DNA of 64,000 nt, from NCBI RefSeq assembly GCF_004122105.1, contig NZ_SBKN01000003.1:1-64000 (forward strand), read 5' to 3'. Position numbers and translations under genes: made by a program. Below, piece after piece: positions 11,101 through 16,625 of this stretch. The notes beneath the pieces are model-generated. The model worked only from the letters and a program-made list of their open reading frames with translations. It was not told where the DNA came from and searched no databases. The number at the start of each line of letters is the position of its first letter. Position 1 is the stretch's first letter. The DNA is from Flavobacterium stagni (lineage in GTDB: Bacteria; Bacteroidota; Bacteroidia; Flavobacteriales; Flavobacteriaceae).

Positions 11101-11191
11101 TTGGTATAGCCGTTCCACACGTGTCATTGGCTGGTTGGGCATAACTTGTAATACCCAAAAAAATGAAAAGAAGTAATAGTATATTTTTCAT
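1..11191 (-). CDS. Giant secreted repeat protein, probably a T9SS cell-surface adhesin (3' end beyond the left edge)
   Basis: An open frame runs from the ATG at 11191 down through position 2 (3730 codons) with no stop in the stretches I translated; the frame is correct at both ends and at 9.3 and 10.0 kb. Residues 1-19 (MKNILLLLFIFLGITSYAQ) are a signal peptide. Then come two PPC-like Cys-rich modules (about 20-290), a PKD domain (about 310-375, with WNFGDG), a proprotein-convertase P-like domain (about 420-563, with DITHTWDSDLDIYL), 26 Ig/PKD-like repeats of 92 residues (about 617-3010), and eight modules of about 98 residues opening with CDDxxDGxxxFxL-type motifs. This architecture is typical of Flavobacteriaceae surface adhesins exported by the type IX system; a C-terminal sorting domain would lie outside the window. 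The many plus-strand open frames here are shadows of the repeats. Ligand and function are unknown. Confidence 0.9.
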   Translation of the reverse strand, partial: MKNILLLLFIFLGITSYAQPANDTCGTAIPITVGNGTCNSILYDLTGGTTTGNPSTPACWIPNTMSTTVWFSFVAATADIELSTNFGGTLANTQIAVYSGSCGSLTLLACQEDINTAGGLLHTNVILHGLTVGNTYYVAVDGNGASTGTFGICAQQAQPVGPTLPVQDCVTAQTLCNLSNVSVPDGPGGVGTSTEAPSCFGAPGERSSNWYTFTAATNGVLAFTITPNSVIDYDFAVYDTTTSCPGTELSCNWSGVTGATGATGLGCTGTQCNTTINLIAGHTYTILVDRFTSTSSSGFTLDFAGTTASFASPNPTFTATTVCLGNATQFTNTTNGNFTYSWNFGDGTTATIENPIHTYAAAGTYNVSLLLTAVPGGCQNQITLPVTVNPQPTVDAGNPTTICAGACVTLSGSTNAVGGATGPVTFTNNTAVAIPDSDTVTGAVSTIAVTGVTPNIVSASSIVSVCLDITHTWDSDLDIYLQAPNGTRIELSTDNGSLDENYTNTCFSMSATTLITAGTAPFTGNFIPEQAFSLLNGSVINGNWQLVVQDDAGGDVGTLNNWSITFQNTLPTFSWSPTTGMTNANTLTPTVCPTTTTTYTLSANNGASCIVTDTVTITVNNSNTLALTSAAATTAQTVCVNTAITNITYTFGGGATGATVTGLPAGVTATVSGSTVTISGSPTTTTGSPFSYTVTTTGGCGTQTLTGTITVNPSVTLTLTSTAATTSQTVCVNSAITNITYTFGSGATGATVTGLPAGVTATVSGSTVTISGSPTTTTGSPFSYTVTTTGGCGTQTLTGTITVNPSVTLTLTSTAATTSQTVCVNSAITNITYTFGSGATGATVTGLPAGVTATVSGSTMTISGSPTTFTGSPFSYTVTTTGGCGTQSLTGSITVNPSVTLTLTSVAATTAQTVCVNSAISNITYTFGSGATGATVTGLPAGVTATVSGSTVTISGSPTTTTGSPFSYTVTTTSGCGTQSLTGTITVNPSVTLTLTSAAATTAQTVCVNSAITNITYTFGSGATGATVTGLPAGVTATVSGSTVTISGSPTTTTGSPFSYTVTTTGGCGTQTLTGTITVNPSVTLTLTSAVATTAQTVCVNSAITNITYTFGSGATGATVTGLPAGVTATVSGSTVTISGSPTTVTVSPFSYTVTTTGGCGTQSLTGSITVNPSVTLTLTSTAATTSQTVCVNSAISNITYTFGSGATGATVTGLPAGVTATVSGSTVTISGSPTTTTGSPFSYTVTTSGGCGTQTLTGTITVNPSVTLTLTSVAATTTQTVCVNSAITNITYTFGGGATGATVTGLPAGVTATVSGSTVTISGSPTTTTGWPFSYTVTTTGGCGTQSLTGSITVNPSVTLTLTSVAATTAQTVCVNSAITNITYTFGSGATGATVTGLPAGVTATVSGSTVTISGSPTTTTGSPFTYTVTTSGGCGTQSLTGSITVNPSVTLTLTSTAATTSQTVCVNSAITNTTYTFGGGATGATVTGLPAGVTATVSGSTVTISGSPTTTTGSPFSYTVTTTGGCGTQSLTGSIAVNPSVTLTLTSVAATTAQTVCVNTAITNITYTFGSGATGATVTGLPAGVTATVSGSTVTISGSPTTTTGSPFSYTVTTTSGCGTQTLTGSITVRPTSTLTLTTAATTANQSVCINASISGIVYSFGGSATGVTVSGLPSGVTATVSGNLVLISGAPNTTVGSPFSYTISTTGGCNPQTLNGTITVNPLVTLSLTSVASTTNQSICINTVLNPITYTFGNGATGATITGLPAGVTASVSGSTVTISGSPTTTIGSPFSYTVTTTGGCGTQSLNGTITVRPLATLSLTSSAATTTQTVCINNPITNIVYAFGNGATGATVIGLPAGVIATVSGLTVTISGTPTTTSGSPFAYTVTTTGGCGTATLNGTITVTPNVTLTLTSAVSTTSQTLCTNSPISTINYTFGGSATGATVSGLPPGVTASVSGSTVTISGSPTSTTGSPFTYTVTTTGGCNSQSLSGTITVNPGVTLTLTSGSTTTNQTVCINTPISNTSYNFGGGATGVTVTGLPAGVTATISGSTVTISGSPTTTTGSPFSYSVTTTGGCGLVTLTGTITVNPNVTLSLTSLAATTSQTVCINTSLTTIVYTIGNGATGATVTGLPAGVTASVSGSTVTISGSPTTVTGSPFTYTVTTIGGCSSQSLSGTITVNPNVILSLTSATATTSQTVCINTPITNIVYTLGNGATGATVTGLPAGVTATVSGSTVTISGSPTTVTGSPFTYAVTTTGGCSSQSLSGTITVNPNVTLTLTSATATTSQTVCINTLITNIVYTLGNSATGATVTGLPAGVTATVSGSTVTISGSPTTTIGSPFNYTVTTTGGCSSQSLSGTISVNPNVTLSLTSSSATTSQTVCINTPITNIIYTLGNGATGATVTGLPAGVTATVSGSTVTISGSPTTTIGSPFNYTVTTTGGCSSQSLSGTISVNPNVSLSLTSATATTSQTVCINTAITTIVYTLGNGATGATVTGLQAGVTATVSGSTVTISGSPTTTIGSPFNYTVTTTGGCSSQSLSGTISVNPNVTLSLSSAATTTSQTVCINTAISNIVYTIGNGATGATVTGLPAGVTASVSGSTVTISGSPTTITSSPFSFTVTTTGGCSSQSLSGTISVNPNVTLSLTSATATTSQTVCINTAITTIVYTLGNGATGATVTGLPAGVTATVSGSTVTISGSPTTITGSPFSYTVTTTGGCSSQSLSGTITVNPNVTLSLTSAAATTSQTVCINTTISNIVYTLGNGATGATVTGLPTGVTASVSGSTVTISGTPTTVTGSPFTYTVMTTGGCSSQSLSGTITVNPNVTLSLTSATATTSQTVCNNTPITTIVYSLGNGATGATVTGLPAGVSANVVGNTVTISGTPTTLSGSPFTYTVTTVGGCSVISQTGTISIRPFATLQLTSSVPTTNQTLCNGTVIQAITYLFGGGASGATVTGLPNGVTFSINGSSLQISGIPQITSNQTFNYTVNTTGGCGAPSLTGTINVIVSPIVNLPTPYIVCDDNNDGVACTFDLITKIPEITTDPNVQVTFHLTTTDAQTGSNPIPLTQLFCNNDYDQQTLYIRVFDPLAPNCPSYTTLQLIVNKKPVATPPADYHKCDDNTDGIAVFNLNTVVNPQVLGSLSASQHTVTYYTSQADALVPQNALSGTNAFASASTTLWIRVQNNTTGCFDVVSVNLVVDPLPLLPAVGYFPQYELCETTAPVGYEFFNLNSQLPTILNGQTGIQVKFYPTLANANANTNAITNTAAYQNVPPYNQTLGIRLTNTTTGCFVVTTMDLVVNPKPSILVPTAPYTVCDDNQDGVGLFDLSTLTPQLLSGAPTLYTITYHVTQIDAQTPLNPINVSVPFVNNDPFTQIIWVRAEDPTTGCVTIAPITLQVNIAPIEPFNLPTINNCDVDSNPTDGCTTFNLAAQTPAVLAQQTTAANNYTVTYYTSQANASASPAGINPIVNTTNYTACGTTTIWVRVEHKSTHCFAVGSFDLQVNLATPVSLPTLYALCDDDATPNNQFTTFDLVSFIGATPGLTVNYYLNAAHTQPISNPSAFMNTIAANQTIFLVLTNATGCKSYSTLTVKVLPIPTPNTNPPALAAKCDVNSPGDGYEIFDLTVNAAYILNGQTNVSLHYYPSYNDAVANTNEILTPTTANVNQNVWIRVESNLNIDSFNEHCYVLVEQALTVNPLPTLVQPVADYQECDDDTDNITAFNLTAW
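2155..9330 (-). repeat. 26 tandem 276-bp (92-aa) Ig/PKD-like repeats
   Basis: An anchor near the conserved QTVCVN segment recurs every 276 bp; copies checked at 2386, 5146, 6526 and 9286 are exact multiples apart, giving 26 copies without an indel. Each unit reads roughly ITYTFGxGATGATVTGLP, then AGVTATVSGSTVTISGSP, then FSYTVTTTGGC, and carries two cysteines (QTVC and GGC). Copies in about 6360-9330 share the ending GGCGTQSLTGSI. Copies in about 2690-4980 share GGCSSQSLSGTI. About five copies in 4980-6360 are more divergent. Unit borders are arbitrary. It resembles bacterial Ig-like/PKD-like families; I cannot name the Pfam entry with certainty. Confidence 0.92.
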
Positions 11192-11202
11192 TATTTGATG
11201 TA

Positions 11203-11637
11203 TTAAAGTTTAGATTTTGCTTTCAAATATTCTTCCCGACTGACCGGTTTGTCATTGAGAATATAAAATTCTTCTGCAGTAGCTTTTACATTGGTGGGAA
11301 TTTTATTTTTAGAAAGCATTACATCGGAATAGAAAATTATTTTTACACCTTCAGGTTTCGGAATTAGAATTGTACCGTCTGCACTAATTTCTGGATAGTT
11401 TCCACAATCAATGAATACCGTATCCCCTTTTTTTGCGTTTTCAAAAATGAAGGTAAGTGAGTTGGTTGGAGTGGCACTAGATTTACCAGAGTGATGTGGA
11501 GCGCCAACTGTATTAGTAAATACATCTCCTTTTTGATTTTCATCATTGAGATACCAATTTTGCGAAAATAAAGCAGTTGGTATTAATAAAATGAAGAGCC
11601 AATTGTACTTGCTTTTAATTAATGCAGAATTATCCAT
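11203..11637 (-). CDS. Small secreted protein with a truncated beta-helix-like start
   Basis: I chose the ATG at 11637 (144 aa) rather than 11658 because a TATATTTG promoter box lies at 11660-11667, too close to the upstream ATG. The N-terminus (KYNWLFILLIPTALFSQ) is a signal peptide. The next part, with WYLNDENQKGDVFTNTVG and KKGDTVFIDCGNYPE, resembles the opening of flavobacterial parallel beta-helix surface proteins. Here the chain stops after about 60 more residues, ending in a Lys-rich tail with NDKPVSREEYLKAKSK. It lies 11 nt upstream of the giant gene and is probably cotranscribed with it. Role unknown; it could be a remnant of a larger protein or a small partner of the adhesin. Confidence 0.7.
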   Translation of the reverse strand: MDNSALIKSKYNWLFILLIPTALFSQNWYLNDENQKGDVFTNTVGAPHHSGKSSATPTNSLTFIFENAKKGDTVFIDCGNYPEISADGTILIPKPEGVKIIFYSDVMLSKNKIPTNVKATAEEFYILNDKPVSREEYLKAKSKL

Positions 11638-11659
11638 TTTAATAAATTTATACGCCATT

Positions 11660-11667
11660 CAAATATA
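11660..11667 (-). promoter_or_regulatory. Putative -7 box for the small secreted protein / giant adhesin operon
   Basis: The minus strand reads TATATTTG, matching the Bacteroidota -7 consensus TAnnTTTG. A TTG at 11694-11692 is 24 nt upstream, longer than usual for a -33 element. Transcription would start near 11653, leaving a short leader before the ATG at 11637. Confidence 0.4.
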
Positions 11668-11963
11668 TATAACCTGATTTATTTTTTAAAACAATGTTAA
11701 TAATATTGAGTTTTTTTCGATGTAAGAATAGTTGGCTGAATAATGAAAATTTGTAGCGTTAATTTTTTGAATTATCTCTAATTTAATGATATGTAATTTT
11801 TTATTAAGTCAGATTAAGTAAGACATTAGATGAAAAATGTAAAATTGCCGAGTAGTTCATCGACTTTTTTTTCGACGAAAGGAATTGTAAACTGTAGAAA
11901 AATCCATTTATTTTGCACTGCACTCTAAATTAAAGCGATGACTAGGACATCGTGGATATACGT
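11668..11963. other. Divergent intergenic region, AT-rich
   Basis: About 300 bp with no open frame. It should hold divergent promoters for the secreted-protein operon and the LuxR-type regulator. A TTG at 11885-11887 followed about 20 nt later by TTATTTTG (11908-11915) is a weak candidate promoter for the regulator. Confidence 0.4.
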
Positions 11964-12596
11964 ATGGAAAGAAAAATAATAATTTATGATTCTGTTCCTT
12001 TAATGCAATATGCTTACAACGCATTATTTGGAAAAGATTTGAAATGTGAACTACAATTCGCAGAAAGTGAATTCGACTTGGAAAACAAAGTAAGTTCAGA
12101 AAACTTTCATTTGGCCTTAATTGATGTATTTCAAAAAGATCGAATCAACCTTTCAATTATCAAAAGGATTTCAAAACTCAATAAAAAATTAAACATTGCT
12201 GTTTATTCTTCTTTGTTTGATGACGAACTAAAGGCAAAAGCATTAATGTATGGTGCCTCAGTAGTTATTGAAAAAACAGAAAGTGCTGAAAGCATTATAA
12301 AAACAGTTCTTTTATTATCAGATGGCTCGCGTTATTTTGATAAAAAAATGAAACTCAATGCCAAATTGAAATTGGTAAAGAAAAAGAATAGCAGTCCGCT
12401 GGTTAAATTATCTTCCCGAGAATTACAAATTGCAGAATTATTGGTTTCCGGTGTTTCAAATAATACTGTAACACAGCAATTAAACCTAGCAGCAACTACC
12501 ATAAGTACCTATAAAAAAAGGATATTTATAAAAACACAAACCCAAAATATCATCGAATTATCTGAACTTTTCAAACAATATAACAAAAATAAATAG
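11964..12596 (+). CDS. Orphan LuxR/NarL-family response regulator
   Basis: A 210-aa protein from the ATG at 11964; a GTG at 11952 would add four residues. Residues 1-120 have the length and pattern of a receiver domain, with a candidate phospho-Asp in LALIDVF (D54). The usual N-terminal acidic pair is reduced to one Asp (IIIYDS), so phosphorylation is uncertain. Residues about 148-205 are a GerE/LuxR helix-turn-helix (LSSRELQIAELLVSGVSN, then TISTYKKRIF). It probably binds DNA as a dimer. No histidine kinase is adjacent, so its partner and targets are unknown. Confidence 0.85.
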   Translation: MERKIIIYDSVPLMQYAYNALFGKDLKCELQFAESEFDLENKVSSENFHLALIDVFQKDRINLSIIKRISKLNKKLNIAVYSSLFDDELKAKALMYGASVVIEKTESAESIIKTVLLLSDGSRYFDKKMKLNAKLKLVKKKNSSPLVKLSSRELQIAELLVSGVSNNTVTQQLNLAATTISTYKKRIFIKTQTQNIIELSELFKQYNKNK

Positions 12597-13377
12597 GAAA
12601 AATCCTTAAAAAAAATAGTGTTTTTCGCATTGTGTATCCAATTCCGTTCGTTTACTTTTGGATTATAATTTTAATCTAATTTCAAAAATTACTAATTTTC
12701 AAAGTTTGGCTTTATTGTATTATAGTCAATTTCAATAATTTTATAGGAATATTGAATTTTTTCTACAAGTTGTAATTAAGATTTTGTTCTATAAATTTTT
12801 TTTATGTTTAATTAAAATATTGCATTCAAGAGGATTAAGTGTTAATTTTAAGAAAACTTGTAAATAAAATTTTAGATTCAAGTAACTTAAATGTAATTTT
12901 GAATACTAATGTTCGAGTTGTCGAATTATTTTGAAGAAAAAAGTTATAACCTGAGCGCAATCCAGAGGGCACGTTCTTTCTTTCGATTACTGTTTTAGAG
13001 TGCAGAAATCCTATTGTTTGGGTTAATCCATTTCCCGCCAATGGAATAGCATTGCATCTGTAATAAGTTGATTGCAGTATATCACTAATGTTTTACTTGC
13101 ATTTGATCAGTTGGAATAAACATGAAAAAAAAATCCAAAGCTGCAAACTCTTTCGAGTAATTTATTTCAGATGCACTCAGGTTTTACATCAAATAGCGAA
13201 GTTTTGATACTATTGAAGCTTATAAAAACATAAGTTTTCCAACAAAAACCCTACTTCGTACTAATGAAACCCCTAGTTTGTAAAAATTAGGGGTTTCTTA
13301 ATTTTAAGTACATAATTTTGATTTTGAATGACTTATTTAAAATCCAAAAAAAAGTTTTTAAATTCCTTTCATTTCTA
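12597..13377. other. Gene-poor AT-rich stretch
   Basis: About 780 bp without a convincing gene. The only sizeable frame (12835-13041, minus, 68 codons) has no family features. It contains TTTAGAGTGCAG (12994-13005), the inverse of CTGCACTCTAAA at 11918-11929 upstream of the regulator, and a hairpin at 13266-13297. A decayed gene or an untranslated RNA is possible but cannot be shown. Confidence 0.4.
13266..13297. terminator. 10-bp hairpin GAAACCCCTA / TAGGGGTTTC
   Basis: A perfect 10-bp stem (13266-13275 with 13288-13297) has a 12-nt loop and only a weak T-rich tail. No coding gene ends beside it, so it may end an unrecognised transcript or be structural. Confidence 0.5.
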
Positions 13378-13408
13378 TTTGCAAAACACAAAAAGCTTAT
13401 TATATTTG
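13378..13408 (+). promoter_or_regulatory. Promoter of tRNA-Ser
   Basis: TTTG (13378-13381), exactly 19 nt, then TATATTTG (13401-13408). This matches the Bacteroidota primary-sigma promoter (TTTG / TAnnTTTG) and lies 33 nt upstream of the mature tRNA end. Confidence 0.8.
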
Positions 13409-13440
13409 CATCCGCATTGCAGCAGTGATGTGAACATATT

Positions 13441-13525
13441 GGAGAAATGGCAGAGTGGTCGATTGCGGCAGTCTTGAAAACTGTTGACTGTAACAGGTCC
13501 GGGGGTTCGAATCCCTCTTTCTCCG
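13441..13525 (+). tRNA. tRNA-Ser (anticodon TGA)
   Basis: An 85-nt class II tRNA with a perfect 7-bp acceptor stem GGAGAAA/TTTCTCC, discriminator G, anticodon loop CTTGAAA (anticodon TGA), a long variable arm and the T-loop GGTTCGAATCC. The 3' CCA is not encoded. Confidence 0.96.
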
Positions 13526-13532
13526 CAAATAA

Positions 13533-13561
13533 AAAACCGATTAGAATTTCTAATCGGTTTT
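13533..13561. terminator. Bidirectional terminator between tRNA-Ser and ribBA-like gene
   Basis: AAAACCGATTAG pairs with CTAATCGGTTTT around a short AATTT loop, flanked by A and T runs on both sides. It suits both the plus-strand tRNA and the convergent ribBA-like gene ending at 13583. Confidence 0.85.
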
Positions 13562-13582
13562 TTTATTTATACTATTTTTAGT

Positions 13583-14713
13583 TTAGTATGTAACATATTC
13601 CGTTATCTCCAATCCATAACCAATCATTCCTACGCGTTTGGCTTGAAAACTATTCGTGATTAAGCGAATTTTAGAAATGTCGATGTCGTGTAAAATTTGG
13701 GCACCTATACCAAAATCTTTGGTATCCATTTTCATTTGAGGCGCTTCCATAATGCCTTCCGACTGCAACTGTTTTAATTCAGAAATACGCGTCAACAACT
13801 CTGATGGATCTCTTTCGCTATTGATAAATATAACTGCTCCTTTTTCTTCCTTATTTATTAATTGGAATACATCATCCATTTTTTTATCCATACAGCTTGT
13901 GAGTGCATTTAAAACATCGCTGTTGGCCGGACTCGAAATAATACGTGTCAAAACCGAATCACCACTATTCCAACTTCCTTTCGTTAAAGTGATATGAATT
14001 TGTTTATTGGTAATCTGTTGGTAGGCACGTAAACGGAATGATCCGTATTTGGTTTGAACCTGAAAATCTTCTTTTTTCTGAATTAAACTGTCGTGTTGCA
14101 TACGATAGGCAACAAGGGCTTCAATGGAGACCAATTTTAAGTCAAATCGTTTGGCTACTTCTACCAATTGCGGTAAACGCGCCATGGTGCCGTCTTCGTT
14201 CATGATTTCCACTATCACACCCGCCGGTTTAAATCCAGCTAAACGTGCAAAGTCAATAGCCGCTTCGGTATGACCTGTTCGTCGTAATACGCCACCTTGT
14301 TTAGCCGTTAACGGAAAAATATGTCCGGGACGCGCCAAATCAAAAGGCTTTGTGTCTTCATTAACCAATGCCAAAATGGTTTTGGCTCGATCCGCCGCTG
14401 AAATACCAGTCGTAACGCCATGGCCTTTTAAATCTACAGAAACAGTAAAAGCCGTTTCCATATGATCGGTATTGTTTTTTACCATGGAATGTAATTCTAG
14501 TTCGGCACATCGTTTTTCAGTAAGCGGTGCACAAATTAATCCTCGGCCATGCGTAGCCATAAAATTAATCATTTCGGGAGTAACCGTTTCTGCTGCTGCA
14601 AGGAAATCCCCTTCATTTTCGCGATCTTCATCATCGACAACAATGATAACTTTACCTTGACGAATATCTTCAATGGCTTCTTCTATTGTATTTAGTTGTA
14701 TTGTAGCACTCAT
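13583..14713 (-). CDS. ribB: RibB (DHBP synthase) fused to a degenerate GTP cyclohydrolase II domain
   Basis: A 376-aa protein with RibBA length. Residues 1-205 are an intact 3,4-dihydroxy-2-butanone-4-phosphate synthase: [27 protein letters not shown] and [15 protein letters not shown] are all present, so it should convert ribulose-5-phosphate for riboflavin synthesis. The C-terminal half has the cyclohydrolase II fold signature (DFGIGAQIL, then RLITNS, then GYGLEI) but lacks the three zinc cysteines of SECLTGD...RCDCG and the EGRGIGL region. It is therefore probably catalytically dead, like the RibBX class. A separate functional RibA is expected elsewhere. It is the last gene of a minus-strand operon, 2 nt after the LptF/G gene. 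Confidence 0.92.
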   Translation of the reverse strand: MSATIQLNTIEEAIEDIRQGKVIIVVDDEDRENEGDFLAAAETVTPEMINFMATHGRGLICAPLTEKRCAELELHSMVKNNTDHMETAFTVSVDLKGHGVTTGISAADRAKTILALVNEDTKPFDLARPGHIFPLTAKQGGVLRRTGHTEAAIDFARLAGFKPAGVIVEIMNEDGTMARLPQLVEVAKRFDLKLVSIEALVAYRMQHDSLIQKKEDFQVQTKYGSFRLRAYQQITNKQIHITLTKGSWNSGDSVLTRIISSPANSDVLNALTSCMDKKMDDVFQLINKEEKGAVIFINSERDPSELLTRISELKQLQSEGIMEAPQMKMDTKDFGIGAQILHDIDISKIRLITNSFQAKRVGMIGYGLEITEYVTY

Positions 14714-14715
14714 AA

Positions 14716-16620
14716 TTAAGAGTTGGGCAAAAGTTTAGAATTGAGTTGTTTTTTTAATAAATAAAACTGAATCGGATAAAAAGGAAAAGCCGTCAAAAGA
14801 CTAATCACCAATCCAGGTTCCATTTCTGGGGCATTTTTCATTAAATGCAGCTGAATTTTAGATACATAAAACAATAAAACAAGTAAAAGGGTCAAAGCCC
14901 CACCCCAAACTAAGAAATGGGGAGTAAAAAATAACACACTGCAAAGTAATACCATTCCGAAGTAAACACTGAGCGCCTTTTTATTGTACTTTACAATAAA
15001 ATCGTAGTTCAAATTTCCTAAGGATGCTTCAACGATTTCAGAAATGTCTTCCATAACAGGACTTTGTTCTACTACATCTGTAGTTGTTTTATTTTCAAAC
15101 TGATTTATTTCTGAAACAGATAATTCTTCATCAATTAGTTCGGTTTCCGTTTCAAAAGATTCTTCATGCGATAGTGTTGAAACCGTTGTTAAATCTTCAA
15201 TTTTTGAGCGCTTAAAGAATTTTAGAATCGGTTCCGTAATCACATCAAAAGTTACCATACCACCGATATCATTGATGGCGCGATAGGTGAGGGTAATGGC
15301 TAGCGGAATTAAGATGAACGTCGAAAGCCAAACTCCTAAAAAGGGTGAAATTCCGTTTTCTTGTGCTAATCGTTTCCCAAACGTGTTGACAAAGTGGAAA
15401 ATGATAAAGATAATAACTGAAAACACGATAGGTAATCCAATACCGCCTTTCCGAATGATCGAACCCAAGGGCGCACCAATAAAAAACATCAGTATGCACG
15501 AGAATGCAATCATGAATTTATCATAAATGGCAATCCAATGTTTATTAATGTTTTTCGTTTTTGCTTCCATTTCAAACAACGAACTGTCAATTGTAAATCC
15601 GATATTCTCAACATTACTATAGGCATAACGGTACACATCTACCTTTTGATTTTGCGATAAATACGCTAATATATCTTGGGAAGGCATTTTTTTGGTAAAA
15701 TTCGACATACCCGCAGTATTAGAAACTATACCGGAACGTGTTGCCAAGTTTTCTCCATACGATAGCGCTTCTTTTTTGTAATTGGCATTTAAAGAATCCA
15801 AAGTATATCGCAACTCAGAAATGTTTAACATCGTAAAGGTGTTGCTTAGATCTAAGCCGTTCTGACTTTCTTGATTCAATTTGGATAAGTCAATGTTAAA
15901 TACATCCCGTTTAAAAGTTCCTTTGGCAAAGGGAATATTGTTGCGGGTTTCGTAATTGGTAGCGACATCTTCATAATAGGTTCCGTCGTGTAAAACCAAT
16001 TTTAATGTATTAGAATCTTCACTGCTGACCAATTCCCCCGATTTTGCTTTGATTACGGTGGTAGTGCCCCCGCCATTCGGAATAGTGCGGTGAATGGTAA
16101 TCCCTTCCAAAAGATTTCCTTTTTCACCTCGTTTTTTCATCACTTTGATGCTGTAATTGCCGATCTCACTAAATTGCCCTTCTGCGATCGCTAAGGCGGG
16201 TTTTAACTGTGCAATATTTCGTCTAAAATTGATGAATTTATATTCAGCGTAGGGAATAACATTATTCGCAAAGAAAAAAGAAACAACCGAAAGAACTAAA
16301 ATAAAATAAGTAAGGTATTTTAACGAGCGCTGAAACGAAATACCAGAAGATTTCATGGCGGCAAACTCATAATTTTCGGCTAAACTTCCAAAGGTCATAA
16401 TCGAAGCCAAAAGCACCGAAAGCGGCAATACCATGGGCACAATTCGCGGCATAGCAAACAATAAAAATTTGATAACCATTAAGGTATCCAAATCTTTACC
16501 GGCTAATTCAGAAATGAATAACCAGACAGTTTGTAATATGAAAATAAAAAATAGGATTACAAAAACCGAAGTAAATGTAATCCAGAAAGATTTTAATAAA
16601 TACCGATCTATGATTTTCAC
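14716..16620 (-). CDS. LptF/LptG-family permease (YjgP/YjgQ)
   Basis: A 634-aa inner-membrane protein with a GTG start, 5 nt after the LolA-like stop. The first ~440 residues carry the permease: MKIIDRYLLKSFW opening, TM1, the PRIVPMVLPLSVLLAS region, a periplasmic beta-jellyroll domain, and C-terminal TMs (APLGSIIRKGGIGLPIVFS). This family forms the LptB2FG ABC transporter that extracts lipopolysaccharide for the outer membrane. E. coli LptF/G have about 360 residues. This one adds an acidic linker (about 465-540) and a C-terminal segment with hydrophobic helices, an extension whose role is unknown. Which of LptF or LptG it replaces cannot be told. Confidence 0.92.
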   Translation of the reverse strand: MKIIDRYLLKSFWITFTSVFVILFFIFILQTVWLFISELAGKDLDTLMVIKFLLFAMPRIVPMVLPLSVLLASIMTFGSLAENYEFAAMKSSGISFQRSLKYLTYFILVLSVVSFFFANNVIPYAEYKFINFRRNIAQLKPALAIAEGQFSEIGNYSIKVMKKRGEKGNLLEGITIHRTIPNGGGTTTVIKAKSGELVSSEDSNTLKLVLHDGTYYEDVATNYETRNNIPFAKGTFKRDVFNIDLSKLNQESQNGLDLSNTFTMLNISELRYTLDSLNANYKKEALSYGENLATRSGIVSNTAGMSNFTKKMPSQDILAYLSQNQKVDVYRYAYSNVENIGFTIDSSLFEMEAKTKNINKHWIAIYDKFMIAFSCILMFFIGAPLGSIIRKGGIGLPIVFSVIIFIIFHFVNTFGKRLAQENGISPFLGVWLSTFILIPLAITLTYRAINDIGGMVTFDVITEPILKFFKRSKIEDLTTVSTLSHEESFETETELIDEELSVSEINQFENKTTTDVVEQSPVMEDISEIVEASLGNLNYDFIVKYNKKALSVYFGMVLLCSVLFFTPHFLVWGGALTLLLVLLFYVSKIQLHLMKNAPEMEPGLVISLLTAFPFYPIQFYLLKKQLNSKLLPNS

Positions 16621-16625
16621 CGAAA

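Noticed and set aside
226..11144. Many plus-strand open frames of 60-140 codons, several with coherent-looking repeats (VVGEPEIVTVEPETVAVTP)
   Set aside because: They are antisense shadows of the giant minus-strand gene; the repeat makes them look coherent. The minus frame has signal peptide and known domains.
12835..13041. 68-codon minus-strand frame
   Set aside because: No start context, family or conserved features in a gene-poor AT-rich region.
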